Shown: positions 50,667-59,524, numbered from the stretch's first letter. The stretch: DNA of 64,000 nucleotides from DASZHJ01 sp035604335 (GCA_035604335.1 DATNIT010000076.1:33036-97035), one strand, 5' to 3'. A program made the numbers and translations. Notes: generated by a model not told the origin, from the sequence alone.

Positions 50667-51380
50667 ATGACCTGGTCGATCCTTGCCCGCGATCCCGCGA
50701 CCGGCGCCTTCGGCGTCGCCGTCACCACCAAGTTCTTCGCCGTGGGCGCTTGCTGCCCGCACGCGATGAGCGGCGCCGGCGCGCTCGCGACCCAGGCGTT
50801 GATCAATCCCACCCTCGGGCCCCGAGGCCTTCGCCTGCTGGCGGAGGGCGTGCCGGCGCGGGCCGTCATCGAGACGTTGCTCGCGAGCGACCAGGGCCGC
50901 GAGATGCGCCAGCTGCACGTGCTCGACGCATCGGGCCGCGCCGCCGCGCATACCGGCCGCGGCTGCATCGACTGGTGCGGGCATTTGATCCGGACGAGCT
51001 TCTCGGTTGCCGGCAACATGCTGGCGGGGCCCAAGGTGATCGACGACACGGCGGCCACATTCGAGGCGAGCGCGCATCTCCCCTTCGCGGAGCGGTTGAT
51101 CGGCGCGCTCGACGCCGGCCAGGCGGCGGACGGGGACAAGCGCGGCAAGCAATCGGCTGCGCTCAAGATCTACGCGGGCGAGGAATATCCCTGGCTCGAC
51201 ATCCGCGTCGACGACCATCCCGAGCCGCTCGTCGAGCTGCGCCGGCTCTACGAGGAGGCGCGGCGCAAGTATCTGGTCTTCGGCCGCTTCCTGCCGACGC
51301 GCGTGGATCCTTCGGGGATCTTCGACCGCGCGATCATCAACGCCGAGGTGGAGCGGGTGGAGAAGGCGTTGCGGTCGTGA
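50667..51380 (+). CDS. DUF1028 family Ntn-hydrolase-like protein
   Basis: A 237-residue protein whose N terminus MTWSILARDPATGAFGVAVTTKFFAVGACCPHA and following GALATQALINPTLGPRGLRLLAEG are diagnostic for DUF1028. The family is thought to have an Ntn-type fold and is often found beside peptide transporters and gamma-glutamyltranspeptidases, as here. The enzymatic activity is not established. Two ATPase genes follow directly, 20 bases downstream. The C-terminal part is charged (YPWLDIRVDDHPEPLVELRRLYEEARRKY). Confidence 0.9.
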   Translation: MTWSILARDPATGAFGVAVTTKFFAVGACCPHAMSGAGALATQALINPTLGPRGLRLLAEGVPARAVIETLLASDQGREMRQLHVLDASGRAAAHTGRGCIDWCGHLIRTSFSVAGNMLAGPKVIDDTAATFEASAHLPFAERLIGALDAGQAADGDKRGKQSAALKIYAGEEYPWLDIRVDDHPEPLVELRRLYEEARRKYLVFGRFLPTRVDPSGIFDRAIINAEVERVEKALRS

Positions 51381-51399
51381 CGTCGCGGGGGCGGCGCCC

Positions 51400-52413
51400 T
51401 TGAGCGTGCCCGCCCGCAAGGCGGCGCCGGCGCGCTACCTTCTCGAGGTCCGAAATCTCAGCACATATTTCGAGGTCGATGACGGCGAATTCCGGGCCGT
51501 CGACGGCGTGAGCTTCGCCCTCGTGCCCGGCCGCACCCTCGGTATCGTGGGCGAATCCGGCTGCGGGAAAAGCGTCACGGCGCTCTCGATCATGGGGCTG
51601 ATCCCGCGCCCGCCCGGCCGGATGGCCGGTGGCGAGATCCTGTTCGAGGGCGTCGACCTCTTGAAGCTCAAGCCCGCGGAGATGCGGGAGCGGCGCGGCA
51701 ACCTGATCTCGATGATCTTTCAGGAGCCGATGACCTCGCTCAACCCGGCCTTCACCGTGGGCGACCAGATCGTCGAGGTGATCCTGCGTCACCGCGATGT
51801 GACCAAGCAGCAGGCCACCGAGCACGCGATCGAGATGCTGCGGCGCGTGCGCATCCCCTCGCCGGAGCGGCGCTTCGAGGAGTATCCGCACAAGCTTTCG
51901 GGCGGCATGCGGCAGCGGGTGATGATCGCCATGGCGCTCGCCTGCGATCCGCAGCTGCTGATCGCCGACGAGCCCACCACCGCGCTCGACGTCACCATCC
52001 AGGCGCAGATCCTCGATCTCATGCGGCGCCTGCGCGACGAGACCGGCGCCGCCATCATGGTGATCACCCACGATCTCGGCGTGATCGCGGAAATCGCCCA
52101 CGAGGTGATCGTCATGTATGCGGGGCGCGTGATCGAGCGCGCCGAGGTGGGCGCGCTGTTTCGCGATCCGCAGCACCCCTATACCATCGGCCTGCTGGGC
52201 TCGATCCCGCGGCTCACGACCGAGCAGGCGCGGCTCACCACCATCGAGGGCGTGGTGCCGAACCCGCTCGCGATGCCCGAGGGCTGCCGTTTCCATCCGC
52301 GCTGTCCGTTCGCGGTGGACGAGTGTTTGCGCACAGACCCGCCGCTGCGCGAGATCAAGCCTGGCCAATTCGCCGCCTGCATTCGCGCGCCGCTCGAGGA
52401 ATGCGTGCTCTGA
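51400..52413 (+). CDS. Peptide ABC importer ATPase, DppD/OppD-like
   Basis: A 337-residue ATPase with Walker A GESGCGKSVTALSIMGL, signature LSGGMRQRVMIAMALA, Walker B LLIADEPTTALDVTIQAQIL and the C-terminal oligopeptide extension with cysteine motif (EGCRFHPRCPFAVDEC, later QFAACI), which may hold a 4Fe-4S cluster. The start is a TTG at 51400 or GTG at 51406; no ATG is available. It overlaps the DppF-like gene by one base. It pairs with DppF to power the dipeptide/glutathione-type importer. Confidence 0.9.
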   Translation: MSVPARKAAPARYLLEVRNLSTYFEVDDGEFRAVDGVSFALVPGRTLGIVGESGCGKSVTALSIMGLIPRPPGRMAGGEILFEGVDLLKLKPAEMRERRGNLISMIFQEPMTSLNPAFTVGDQIVEVILRHRDVTKQQATEHAIEMLRRVRIPSPERRFEEYPHKLSGGMRQRVMIAMALACDPQLLIADEPTTALDVTIQAQILDLMRRLRDETGAAIMVITHDLGVIAEIAHEVIVMYAGRVIERAEVGALFRDPQHPYTIGLLGSIPRLTTEQARLTTIEGVVPNPLAMPEGCRFHPRCPFAVDECLRTDPPLREIKPGQFAACIRAPLEECVL

Positions 52414-53531
52414 TGGCGGCGAAATCCAACGGCGCCGTCTCGCCGCCGCTCGTCGAGGTCGAGCGCCTCGTCAAGCATTTCGCCGTGCGGCGCGGCTTCC
52501 TCGGTCGGCAAGTGGGCGCGGTCAAGGCGGTGGACGACATCAGCTTCTCGGTCGCGCCCGGCGAGACGTTGGCGCTGGTGGGTGAGTCCGGCTGCGGCAA
52601 GTCGACCACGGGCCGCCTTGTGCTGCGCTTGATCGAGCCGACCTCAGGCGCGGTGCGCTTCGCCGGCAGGAACATCTTCGAGCTTGGCCAGCACGAGGTG
52701 CGCGCGCTCCGGCGCGCCATGCAGATCGTATTCCAGGATCCCTATGCCTCGCTCAATCCGCGCATGACCGTGGGCCAGATCCTCGGCGAGCCGCTGCGGC
52801 TCCACGGGCTCGCGTCGGGAGCGCAACAACTGCGCGCTCGGATCGAGGAGCTGCTCGGCTTCGTCGGCCTCTCGCCCCACCATGCTCGCCGCTATCCGCA
52901 CGAGTTCTCGGGCGGGCAGCGCCAGCGCATCGGAATCGCCCGCGCACTCGCGGTCGAGCCGCGGCTCATCGTGTGCGACGAGCCGGTCTCGGCGCTCGAC
53001 GTCTCGATCCAGGCGCAGGTGATCAATCTGCTGCAGGACCTGCAGCGGCGGTTCGATCTCTCCTATATTTTCATCGCGCACGATCTCGCGGTGGTGAAGC
53101 ATATCGCCGACCGCGTCGCCGTCATGTATCTCGGCAAGATCGTCGAGCTCGCGGAGAAGCGCACGCTGTTCCGCGAGCCGCGCCACCCCTATACCCAGGC
53201 CCTGCTTTCGGCGATCCCGGTGCCGGAGCCCGCGCTGCCGCGCGAGCGGATGCTGCTCCAGGGCGACGTGCCGAGCCCGATGGCGCCGCCGCCCGGTTGC
53301 AGATTCCAAACTCGCTGCCCATTCGCTAGGGATCGCTGCCGGATCGAGGAACCCACGCTCGATCCGGCGGCGCCCGGCCATACCGTCGCCTGCCATTTCT
53401 GGCGCGAAATCGAGCCGCCCGCGCGGCTTCTGCCTGCCGAGGAAGCAGAAGGCGGGAACCCGCGCCTCAAGCGTTTGCAGGCCTTTTTCACGCAACGCGC
53501 GGGCGCGGGCGCCGTGGCGCCACGGGATTGA
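52413..53531 (+). CDS. Peptide ABC importer ATPase, DppF/OppF-like
   Basis: A 372-residue ATPase with Walker A GESGCGKSTTGRLVLRLIEP, signature FSGGQRQRIGIARALA, Walker B LIVCDEPVSALDVSIQAQVI and the C-terminal GCRFQTRCPFARDRCRIEEP extension. ATG at 52413 overlaps the DppD stop (ATGA); an in-frame ATG 12 bases earlier is also possible. The C terminus runs about 40 residues beyond the cysteine motif with a Glu-rich stretch (LLPAEEAEGG), longer than usual. Confidence 0.9.
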   Translation: MAAKSNGAVSPPLVEVERLVKHFAVRRGFLGRQVGAVKAVDDISFSVAPGETLALVGESGCGKSTTGRLVLRLIEPTSGAVRFAGRNIFELGQHEVRALRRAMQIVFQDPYASLNPRMTVGQILGEPLRLHGLASGAQQLRARIEELLGFVGLSPHHARRYPHEFSGGQRQRIGIARALAVEPRLIVCDEPVSALDVSIQAQVINLLQDLQRRFDLSYIFIAHDLAVVKHIADRVAVMYLGKIVELAEKRTLFREPRHPYTQALLSAIPVPEPALPRERMLLQGDVPSPMAPPPGCRFQTRCPFARDRCRIEEPTLDPAAPGHTVACHFWREIEPPARLLPAEEAEGGNPRLKRLQAFFTQRAGAGAVAPRD

Positions 53532-53571
53532 TGGCCTCACGGGGGAGTGTGGCGCGGGCTGGCCTTGGTTT

Positions 53572-53580
53572 TGCTATGAT
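53572..53580 (+). promoter_or_regulatory. Extended -10 promoter before the peptide-binding protein gene
   Basis: TGCTATGAT contains a near-consensus -10 (TATGAT, 53575-53580) with the TGn extension, 27 bases before the ATG at 53608. The -35 region is weak. It could give the binding protein extra transcription relative to the upstream ATPase genes. Confidence 0.5.
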
Positions 53581-53607
53581 CGGAACAAATAACGGGAGGA
53601 GGGTTCG

Positions 53608-55122
53608 ATGAAATTCACCAAAGCTGTCGTATTCGCTGCCGCTCTGCTTGCCACCACCGGGGGGATCGCGAGCGCGGAGACCACGCTCAGGATCGGGCTC
53701 AACGAGGACCCGGACGTTCTCGATCCCACGCTCGCCCGCACCTTCGTCGGGCGCATCGTGTTCGCGTCGATCTGCGACAAGCTCTTCGACATCACGACCG
53801 ACCTCAAGGTCGTGCCGCAGCTCGCCACCGACTACAAATGGGTCGACGACGACAAGGGGCTGGTGATCACGCTCCGTCAGGGCGTCGTCTTCCAGGACGG
53901 CGAGCCCATGAATGCGCAGGCCGTCAAATACAGTCTCGAGCGCCACCTCACCATGCAAGGCTCGATGCGGAAGGGCGAGATCAGCGCCGTCGCCAGCGTC
54001 GACGTGGTCGACGATCACACGGTGAAGCTCAATCTCTCCACGCCCAACGCTCCACTGGTCGCGCAGCTGACCGATCGCGCCGGGATGATCGTGTCGCCCA
54101 AGGCCGCCGAGGCGCTCAAGGACAAATTCGGCACGGCCCCGGTCTGCGCCGGGCCCTACAAGTTCGTGGAGCGCGTCGCGCAAGACCGGATCGTGGTCCA
54201 GAAATTCGACAAGTACTGGGACAAGGACAAGATCCACATCGACAAGATCGTGTTCCAGCCGATCCCCGACACGTCGGTGCGGCTCGCCAACCTGCGCTCC
54301 GGCGGTCTCGAGCTGGTCGAGCGCCTGCAGCCCACCGACCTCGGCACGGTCCGCGCGGACAAGAACCTGAAGGATGCGTCGATCGTCTCGCTCGGCTATC
54401 AAGGCATTACGGTGAACCTGAACAACGGGCCCCGGTCGAAGAACCCCTTGGGCCAGGACGCGCGCGTGAGGCAAGCGTTCAGCCTCGCGATCGACCGCGA
54501 GGCGCTTAACAAGGTCGTATTCAACGGCGAGTTCCTGCCGGGCAATCAGTGGGTGCCCTCGACCAGCCCCTACTACGCGAAGAGCCTGGCGGTGCCGAAG
54601 CGCGACGTCGCGAAAGCAAAGGAGCTGCTGAAGGCGGCGGGCGTGACCACGCCCGTTTCGGTGACGCTGATGTTCCCGAACGATCCCGTTCAGACTCAGG
54701 TGGCGCAGGTCATTCAATCCATGACCGCCGAGGCGGGCTTCGATGTGAAGCTGCAGGCGACCGAGTTCGCAACCTCCCTCGATCTCTCAGAGAAGGGGGA
54801 CATGGAGGCCTTCGACATCGGCTGGAGCGGCCGCACCGATCCCGACGGCAACATCTTCAGCTTCGTGACCACCAAGGGTCCGTTCAACGACGGTCACTAC
54901 TCCAATGCAACAGTCGACAAGGAGCTGACGGCCGCGCGCACGATCGGCGACCTCTCCGAGCGGCAGAAGCACTATGCCGCGGCGGCAGAGCAGCTGCTCC
55001 AGGACCTGCCGATCATCTACCTCTATCACAACAAGTGGATCTACGCGTACACGACGAAGCTCTCGGGCTTCGCACCCTATCCCGATGGTTTGATCCGGCC
55101 GCAGGGTTTGACGCTGCAGTGA
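53608..55122 (+). CDS. Peptide-binding protein, DppA/GsiB-like (SBP family 5)
   Basis: Periplasmic binding protein of 504 residues. The Sec signal peptide (residues 1-24, ending GIASAE) is followed by TLRIGLNEDPDVLDPTLARTFVGRIVFASICDKLFDI, the usual family 5 opening. KNPLGQDARVRQAFSLAIDREALNKVVFNGEFLPGNQWVP and KAKELLKAAGV are also diagnostic. GGGAGGAGGG precedes the ATG. With its gene neighbours gamma-glutamyltranspeptidase and DUF1028, glutathione or a gamma-glutamyl peptide is a reasonable ligand, but dipeptides are equally possible. Confidence 0.9.
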   Translation: MKFTKAVVFAAALLATTGGIASAETTLRIGLNEDPDVLDPTLARTFVGRIVFASICDKLFDITTDLKVVPQLATDYKWVDDDKGLVITLRQGVVFQDGEPMNAQAVKYSLERHLTMQGSMRKGEISAVASVDVVDDHTVKLNLSTPNAPLVAQLTDRAGMIVSPKAAEALKDKFGTAPVCAGPYKFVERVAQDRIVVQKFDKYWDKDKIHIDKIVFQPIPDTSVRLANLRSGGLELVERLQPTDLGTVRADKNLKDASIVSLGYQGITVNLNNGPRSKNPLGQDARVRQAFSLAIDREALNKVVFNGEFLPGNQWVPSTSPYYAKSLAVPKRDVAKAKELLKAAGVTTPVSVTLMFPNDPVQTQVAQVIQSMTAEAGFDVKLQATEFATSLDLSEKGDMEAFDIGWSGRTDPDGNIFSFVTTKGPFNDGHYSNATVDKELTAARTIGDLSERQKHYAAAAEQLLQDLPIIYLYHNKWIYAYTTKLSGFAPYPDGLIRPQGLTLQ

Positions 55123-55151
55123 TGCTCGCGTGCGCCCCGCTCATCGCCATC

Positions 55152-55178
55152 CCTCTCCGCCCCTCAGGGGCGGAGAGG
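55152..55178 (+). terminator. Perfect 12-bp hairpin between dppA-like and dppB-like genes
   Basis: CCTCTCCGCCCC (55152-55163) and GGGGCGGAGAGG (55167-55178) pair perfectly around a 3-base loop, 30 bases after the binding-protein stop in the 106-base gap before the permease gene. Without a T-run it is more likely an RNA-stabilising or partial-attenuation hairpin than a full terminator. The next bases, AAGGTGAGGTGGGG, resemble the CCCTCACC repeat family. Confidence 0.6.
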
Positions 55179-55228
55179 CAAGGTGAGGTGGGGCGGGGCT
55201 GCCTCTCAGTGCCGCCAGATGACGACCG

Positions 55229-56170
55229 ATGCTGACCTACCTCGTCCGTCGTATCGCCATCATCATCCCGACGCTGTTCTTCGTCTCGATCATCATCTTC
55301 GGGCTGCAGCAGCTGTTGCCGGGCGACCCTGCCCTCGCGATGGCGGGCGAGGAGCGGGATCCCAGCGTGATCGCGTTCCTGCGCCACAAGTATCATTTGG
55401 ACCAGCCGCTCCCCGTCCGTTACGGCCTCTGGGCCATGGGCGTGCTCCGGGGCGATCTCGGCGAGTCCATCCGGATCAACAAGCCCGTGCGCGACTTGGT
55501 GCTGGAGAAGTTGCCGGTGACGGCGGAGCTCGCGGGCCTCGCGCTCGTAGTGGCGCTGGTGATCGGCATCCCCGCCGGCGTGATCTCCGCGGTCAAGAAC
55601 GGCACGGTGATCGACTACGCCGCTAATGTCTTCGCGCTTTGGGGACTCTCCACGCCGAACTTCTGGCTGGGCTTCCTGCTGATCCTGCTGTTCTCCGTGG
55701 ATCTCGGCTGGCTGCCGGCCTCGGGCTTTGTGAGCCCGGCCGAGAACCTCAAGCAGAACATTCTCACTCTGATCATGCCGGCCTTCGTGCTCGGGAACGC
55801 CATCGCCGCCGTGATGATGCGGCACACGCGGAGCGCCATGCTCCAGGTGATGAGCGCCGACTACGTGCGCACCGCGCGCGCCAAGGGCCTGAGCGAGCGC
55901 GTAGTCGTGCTGAAGCACGGGCTCAGGAACGCGCTCATTCCCGTGGTGACGCTGGGCGCGCTGGAGTTCGGCCAGCTGCTCTCGGGCGCGGTGCTGACCG
56001 AGCAGGTGTTCACCATCCCGGGCTTCGGCAAGCTGATCGTCGACGCCGTGTTCAACCGCGACTACGCCGTCGTGCAGGGCGTCGTGCTCTGCACCGCCAC
56101 CGCCTATATCGTGCTCAACCTCTGCGCGGACATCGCGTATTTCCTGGTCAATCCGCGGCTGCGTGCGTGA
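55229..56170 (+). CDS. Peptide ABC importer permease, DppB/GsiC-like
   Basis: A 313-residue permease with about six membrane segments. The opening MLTYLVRRIAIIIPTLFFVSIIIFGLQQLLPGDPA is typical of DppB/OppB. The EAA loop reads YVRTARAKGLSERVVVLKHGLRNALIPVVTLGAL, and the end LVNPRLRA is usual. It is separated from the binding-protein gene by a strong hairpin and followed after 13 bases by the DppC-like gene. Confidence 0.92.
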   Translation: MLTYLVRRIAIIIPTLFFVSIIIFGLQQLLPGDPALAMAGEERDPSVIAFLRHKYHLDQPLPVRYGLWAMGVLRGDLGESIRINKPVRDLVLEKLPVTAELAGLALVVALVIGIPAGVISAVKNGTVIDYAANVFALWGLSTPNFWLGFLLILLFSVDLGWLPASGFVSPAENLKQNILTLIMPAFVLGNAIAAVMMRHTRSAMLQVMSADYVRTARAKGLSERVVVLKHGLRNALIPVVTLGALEFGQLLSGAVLTEQVFTIPGFGKLIVDAVFNRDYAVVQGVVLCTATAYIVLNLCADIAYFLVNPRLRA

Positions 56171-56183
56171 GGGGACAGCACCG

Positions 56184-57071
56184 ATGACCGCCATCCCCGT
56201 CGATACCGAGCGCGCCGCGCGGGACCTGCCCGACGATCAGCCCTGGAAGCGCGCGCTTCGGCGCCTGGTACACCGGCGCGGCGCCATGGTGGGCGCCGCC
56301 GTCGTGCTGTTCTTCGTGCTGGTCGCGATCTTCGCGCCGCTGATCGCACCCTATGCACCCATAGCGACCGACTGGGGCGCCGTGCGCAAGGCGCCCAGCT
56401 GGGCGCACTGGCTCGGCACCGACGAGATCGGCCGCGACGTGCTCTCGCGCGTGATGTTCGGCGCGCGCGCCTCGCTCGAGGCCGGCGTGGTCTCCGTACT
56501 GATCTCCCTGTCGCTGGGCATTCCCATCGGTTTGCTCTCGGGCTACGTCGGCGGCCTCCTCGACGGGGTCCTCATGCGCATCGTCGACGCCATGCTCGCC
56601 TGCCCGTTCCTCATCCTGGCGATCGCGCTCGCGGCCTTCCTCGGCCCCAATCTGACCAACGCGATGATCGCGATCGGCATCTCCGCGATGCCGGCCTTCA
56701 TCCGGCTCACGCGCGCCCAGACGCTCTCGACCAAGGTCGAGGATTACGTGGAGGCCGCCAAGGCCGTGGGCAATCCGCACTATCGCATAGTGCTGCGCCA
56801 CATCCTCCCGAACATTCTGGCGCCTATCATGGTGCAGGCGACGCTCGCGATCGCCGCCGCGATCATCGCGGAGGCGAGCCTCTCGTTCCTCGGGCTCGGC
56901 CAGCAGCCGCCGGACCCGAGCTGGGGCAGCATGCTCAACACCGCCAAGAACTTCCTATCCCAAGCGCCCTGGATGGCGTGGTGGCCGGGCCTCGCGATCT
57001 TCGTGGTGGTGCTGTCGTTCAACCTGCTGGGCGACGGCCTGCGCGATGCTCTCGATCCCCGTCACCGCTAG
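56184..57071 (+). CDS. Peptide ABC importer permease, DppC/GsiD-like
   Basis: A 295-residue permease with a cytoplasmic N-terminal segment and about six membrane spans. LIAPYAPIATDWGAVRKAPSWAHWLGTDEIGRDVLSRVMFGARASL is the family hallmark, and the EAA loop is YVEAAKAVGNPHYRIVLRHILPNILAPIMV. AGGGGA precedes the ATG at 56184; a GTG at 56163 inside the DppB end is possible. It closes the five-gene importer and converges on the DedA gene, 3 bases away. Confidence 0.92.
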   Translation: MTAIPVDTERAARDLPDDQPWKRALRRLVHRRGAMVGAAVVLFFVLVAIFAPLIAPYAPIATDWGAVRKAPSWAHWLGTDEIGRDVLSRVMFGARASLEAGVVSVLISLSLGIPIGLLSGYVGGLLDGVLMRIVDAMLACPFLILAIALAAFLGPNLTNAMIAIGISAMPAFIRLTRAQTLSTKVEDYVEAAKAVGNPHYRIVLRHILPNILAPIMVQATLAIAAAIIAEASLSFLGLGQQPPDPSWGSMLNTAKNFLSQAPWMAWWPGLAIFVVVLSFNLLGDGLRDALDPRHR

Positions 57072-57074
57072 CGT

Positions 57075-57710
57075 TCACGCTTTGCGCGGGGCGCGGCGGC
57101 GCTTGCGTTTGCGCTGGTGGCGCCAGAGATAGGCGATCAGGACGACGATCGCTGCGCCCGCAAGGACGACCACCATCGGCTCGAGCGAACTCACCCAGGC
57201 CATGATCCGGTGGAAGCGCCGTCCGAGAAAATAGGCGAGGCCCACCCAGAAAGAGACCCACAGTGCCGCGCCGGCGGCGTTATAGATCGAGAAGCGCCAC
57301 ACGTTCATGCCCATGATGCCGGCGACGATGCCGTTCAGCTGCCGCATCACCACCACGAACCGCGCGAACACCACCACCGCGCCGCCGTGCCGCTCGAAGA
57401 AGTCCTCCACCTGCTCGATCTGGTGGTGTTTGATGTGCAGGCGCGGCCCGTAGCGCAGCACCAGCGGCCGGCCGCCCTGCCTGCCGATGACGTAGCCGAT
57501 GTTGCCGCCGGCGGTCGTGGCGATCCAGCACAGCACCAGAATCCAATAGATGTTGAGCTGACCGCCCGAGGCCAGGAGGGCGCCCGCGATCATCAGGGAT
57601 TCGCCGGGCGTCGGCAGGCCGAAGCTCTCCAGGAACACGCCGAGGAACACGGCGGTGTAGCCGTATTCGCTGACGTAGCGCTGGGCCTCGCCGAGCAGGC
57701 TGTGGAGCAT
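57075..57710 (-). CDS. DedA-family membrane protein
   Basis: A 211-residue inner-membrane protein of the DedA/VTT family. FLESFGLPTPGESLMIAGALLASGG carries the conserved glutamate and GE, and FFERHGGAVVVFARFVVVMRQLNGIVAGIMGM the re-entrant-loop arginines. Several membrane segments are visible and the tail is very basic (RHQRKRKRRRAPRKA). Family members support lipid recycling and proton-driven membrane homeostasis. It follows pyrE by 52 bases on the same strand. Confidence 0.9.
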   Translation of the reverse strand: MLHSLLGEAQRYVSEYGYTAVFLGVFLESFGLPTPGESLMIAGALLASGGQLNIYWILVLCWIATTAGGNIGYVIGRQGGRPLVLRYGPRLHIKHHQIEQVEDFFERHGGAVVVFARFVVVMRQLNGIVAGIMGMNVWRFSIYNAAGAALWVSFWVGLAYFLGRRFHRIMAWVSSLEPMVVVLAGAAIVVLIAYLWRHQRKRKRRRAPRKA

Positions 57711-57762
57711 CGTACCGGGTCTGCCGAGGCCTAGGGCCGACCGGTGCGCGCCGCCGGAGCGC

Positions 57763-58431
57763 TCACCGTGCCGCGCTCGTGGCCGGCCGCCAGGAGTCCG
57801 GATGCTCCAGGAACGACTTCAGCGCGGCATACTGCTCCGCCGTGAAGTAGCCGAGGTCGTGGGCGACGCCGAGCACGTCCCACCAGGTCGCGAGCGCGTG
57901 CAGCTTGACGCCCTCCGCCTCCAGGCTGGTGACGCTCTGCGGGAAGATGCCGTAGTGGAAGATCACGAAGGTATGACCGATCTTGCCGCCGGCCTTGCGG
58001 ATCGCCTGGATGAAGTTGAGCTTGGAGGTGCCTTCGCTCGCGAGGTCCTCGACCAAGAGCACGCGCGCGCCCTCCGCCATCTCGCCCTCGATCTGGGCGT
58101 TGCGCCCGAAGCCCTTCGGCTTCTTGCGGACGTAGAGCATCGGCAGGCTGAGCCGCTCAGCGATCCAGGCGGCGAAGGGAATACCCGCGGTCTCGCCACC
58201 CGCCACCGCGTCGAGCGACTCGAAGCCGATCGAGCGTCCGATGAGATCGCTCGCGAGATCCATCAGCTTGGCGCGCGCGCGCGGAAACGAGATCAGCCGG
58301 CGGCAATCGACGTAGACGGGGCTCACGCGGCCCGACGTGAAGGTGAAAGGCTGGTCCGGATTTAACAGCACCGCCTTGGTTTCCAAGAGGATGCGGGAGG
58401 TGATCTCCGCGGCATCCCTCGCCTCGGTCAT
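57763..58431 (-). CDS. pyrE: Orotate phosphoribosyltransferase
   Basis: A 222-residue enzyme joining orotate to PRPP to make orotidine 5'-phosphate in pyrimidine synthesis. The PRPP-binding loop reads GARVLLVEDLASEGTSKLNFIQA, where the family usually has DLITDGGSK. The catalytic loop is LYVRKKPKGFGRNAQIEG, and the N-terminal FTFTSGRVSPVYVDCRRLISFPRAR is diagnostic. The start MTEARDAAEITSRIL at 58431 is chosen by alignment of family length. It diverges from an enoyl-CoA hydratase gene across 134 bases in which no distinct element is evident. Confidence 0.93.
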   Translation of the reverse strand: MTEARDAAEITSRILLETKAVLLNPDQPFTFTSGRVSPVYVDCRRLISFPRARAKLMDLASDLIGRSIGFESLDAVAGGETAGIPFAAWIAERLSLPMLYVRKKPKGFGRNAQIEGEMAEGARVLLVEDLASEGTSKLNFIQAIRKAGGKIGHTFVIFHYGIFPQSVTSLEAEGVKLHALATWWDVLGVAHDLGYFTAEQYAALKSFLEHPDSWRPATSAAR

Positions 58432-58565
58432 GGTCTCGCTCTCCAAACGTGACTGCGCCGCTCTCTTTAAGGCCAAAGCGGACCATGGGCAACCTGGGAG
58501 AGGGTGCCGCGCGCGCCGTTCTCCCTTATACCTGTGGAGCGCGGTCACCGATCGAGGAGGCTCCA

Positions 58566-59345
58566 ATGCCCGAGCTTGTGCTGGTCGAACGGGAAGATGG
58601 CATCGTCACGGTCGTGCTCAATCGCCCCGAGAAGCTCAATGCGCTCAACAAGGCGATGTGGCGCGGGCTCGAGGACGCCTTCGGCGCGTTGGAGGCGGAC
58701 GACTCCGTGCGCGCCATCGTCTTGCGCGGCGCCGGGGAGAAGGCCTTCGCGCCCGGTGCCGATATCGGCGAGTTCGAGTCCCAGCGCTCCAACGCCGCGC
58801 AGGCGCGCGAGTACGGCCGGCTCATGCACGAGGTGATGCGCCGCATCGATCAGTGCCGGCATCCGACCGTGGCGCTGATCCAGGGACTCTGCGTCGGCGG
58901 CGGGCTCGAGATCGCCATGCTCTGCGACATCCGGGTCTGCGGCGAGGGCAGCCGCTTCGGCGTGCCGATCAACCGCATCGGCGTCACCATGGGCTATCCC
59001 GAGATCTCCGCGCTGATCGCGCTGGTCGGGCGCAGTGTGGCGCTCGAGATTCTGCTAGAGGGCCGAGTCTTCGGCGCGGCCGAGGCGCTGGCGAAAGGTC
59101 TGGTGACCCGCGTGGTGCCCGATGACAAAGTGGCGGAGGAGGCCTACGCCGCGGCCGCGCGAATCGCGTCGGGCGCGCCGCTGGTCAATCGCTGGCACAA
59201 GAAATTCGCCCGCCGCGTGCTCGACCCGCAGCCGCTCACACCGCAGGAATTCGACGAGCCTTACGCCACCTTCGACACCGAGGATTTCCAGAACGGCTTC
59301 CGGAGCTTCCTCGCCAAGCGTGCACCGACGTTCTCGGGACGGTAG
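58566..59345 (+). CDS. Enoyl-CoA hydratase/isomerase (second copy)
   Basis: A 259-residue crotonase-fold enzyme. TVVLNRPEKLNALNKAMW, the oxyanion-hole AFAPGADIGEFESQ and LIQGLCVGGGLEIAMLCDIRV are seen. RFGVPINRIGVTMGYPEIS occupies the catalytic region, where the usual glutamate of the second position appears as PE. GAGGAGG precedes the ATG at 58566. It is transcribed alone and only distantly resembles the copy at 23111. Its substrate is unknown. Confidence 0.9.
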   Translation: MPELVLVEREDGIVTVVLNRPEKLNALNKAMWRGLEDAFGALEADDSVRAIVLRGAGEKAFAPGADIGEFESQRSNAAQAREYGRLMHEVMRRIDQCRHPTVALIQGLCVGGGLEIAMLCDIRVCGEGSRFGVPINRIGVTMGYPEISALIALVGRSVALEILLEGRVFGAAEALAKGLVTRVVPDDKVAEEAYAAAARIASGAPLVNRWHKKFARRVLDPQPLTPQEFDEPYATFDTEDFQNGFRSFLAKRAPTFSGR

Positions 59346-59368
59346 GCTTGCGGCATCATAGCGCAGGC

Positions 59369-59524
59369 AAGCCCCTCTCCCGCGGTGAGCGGGAGAGGAA
59401 GGGGCCCAGCGCGACGCGCTGGGAAGGTGAGGGTGCAGGCCGGGAATACTCCGCGCCGCCACCCTCACCCTCCCGTTGCTCCGCAACGGGTCCCTCCCTC
59501 TCCCATTTCATGGGCGAGGGGCTT
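59369..59524. repeat. Complex multi-hairpin repeat
   Basis: Outer arms AAGCCCCTC (59369-59377) and GAGGGGCTT (59516-59524) enclose four further perfect inverted repeats: CCTCTCCCGC/GCGGGAGAGG (59374-59398), CCCAGCGC/GCGCTGGG (59405-59423), GGTGAGGGTG/CACCCTCACC (59426-59469) and CCCGTTGC/GCAACGGG (59472-59490). It fills most of the 226-base gap between the enoyl-CoA hydratase and the secreted protein genes. The last hairpin recurs at 63979-63997 with compensatory changes. Confidence 0.85.
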
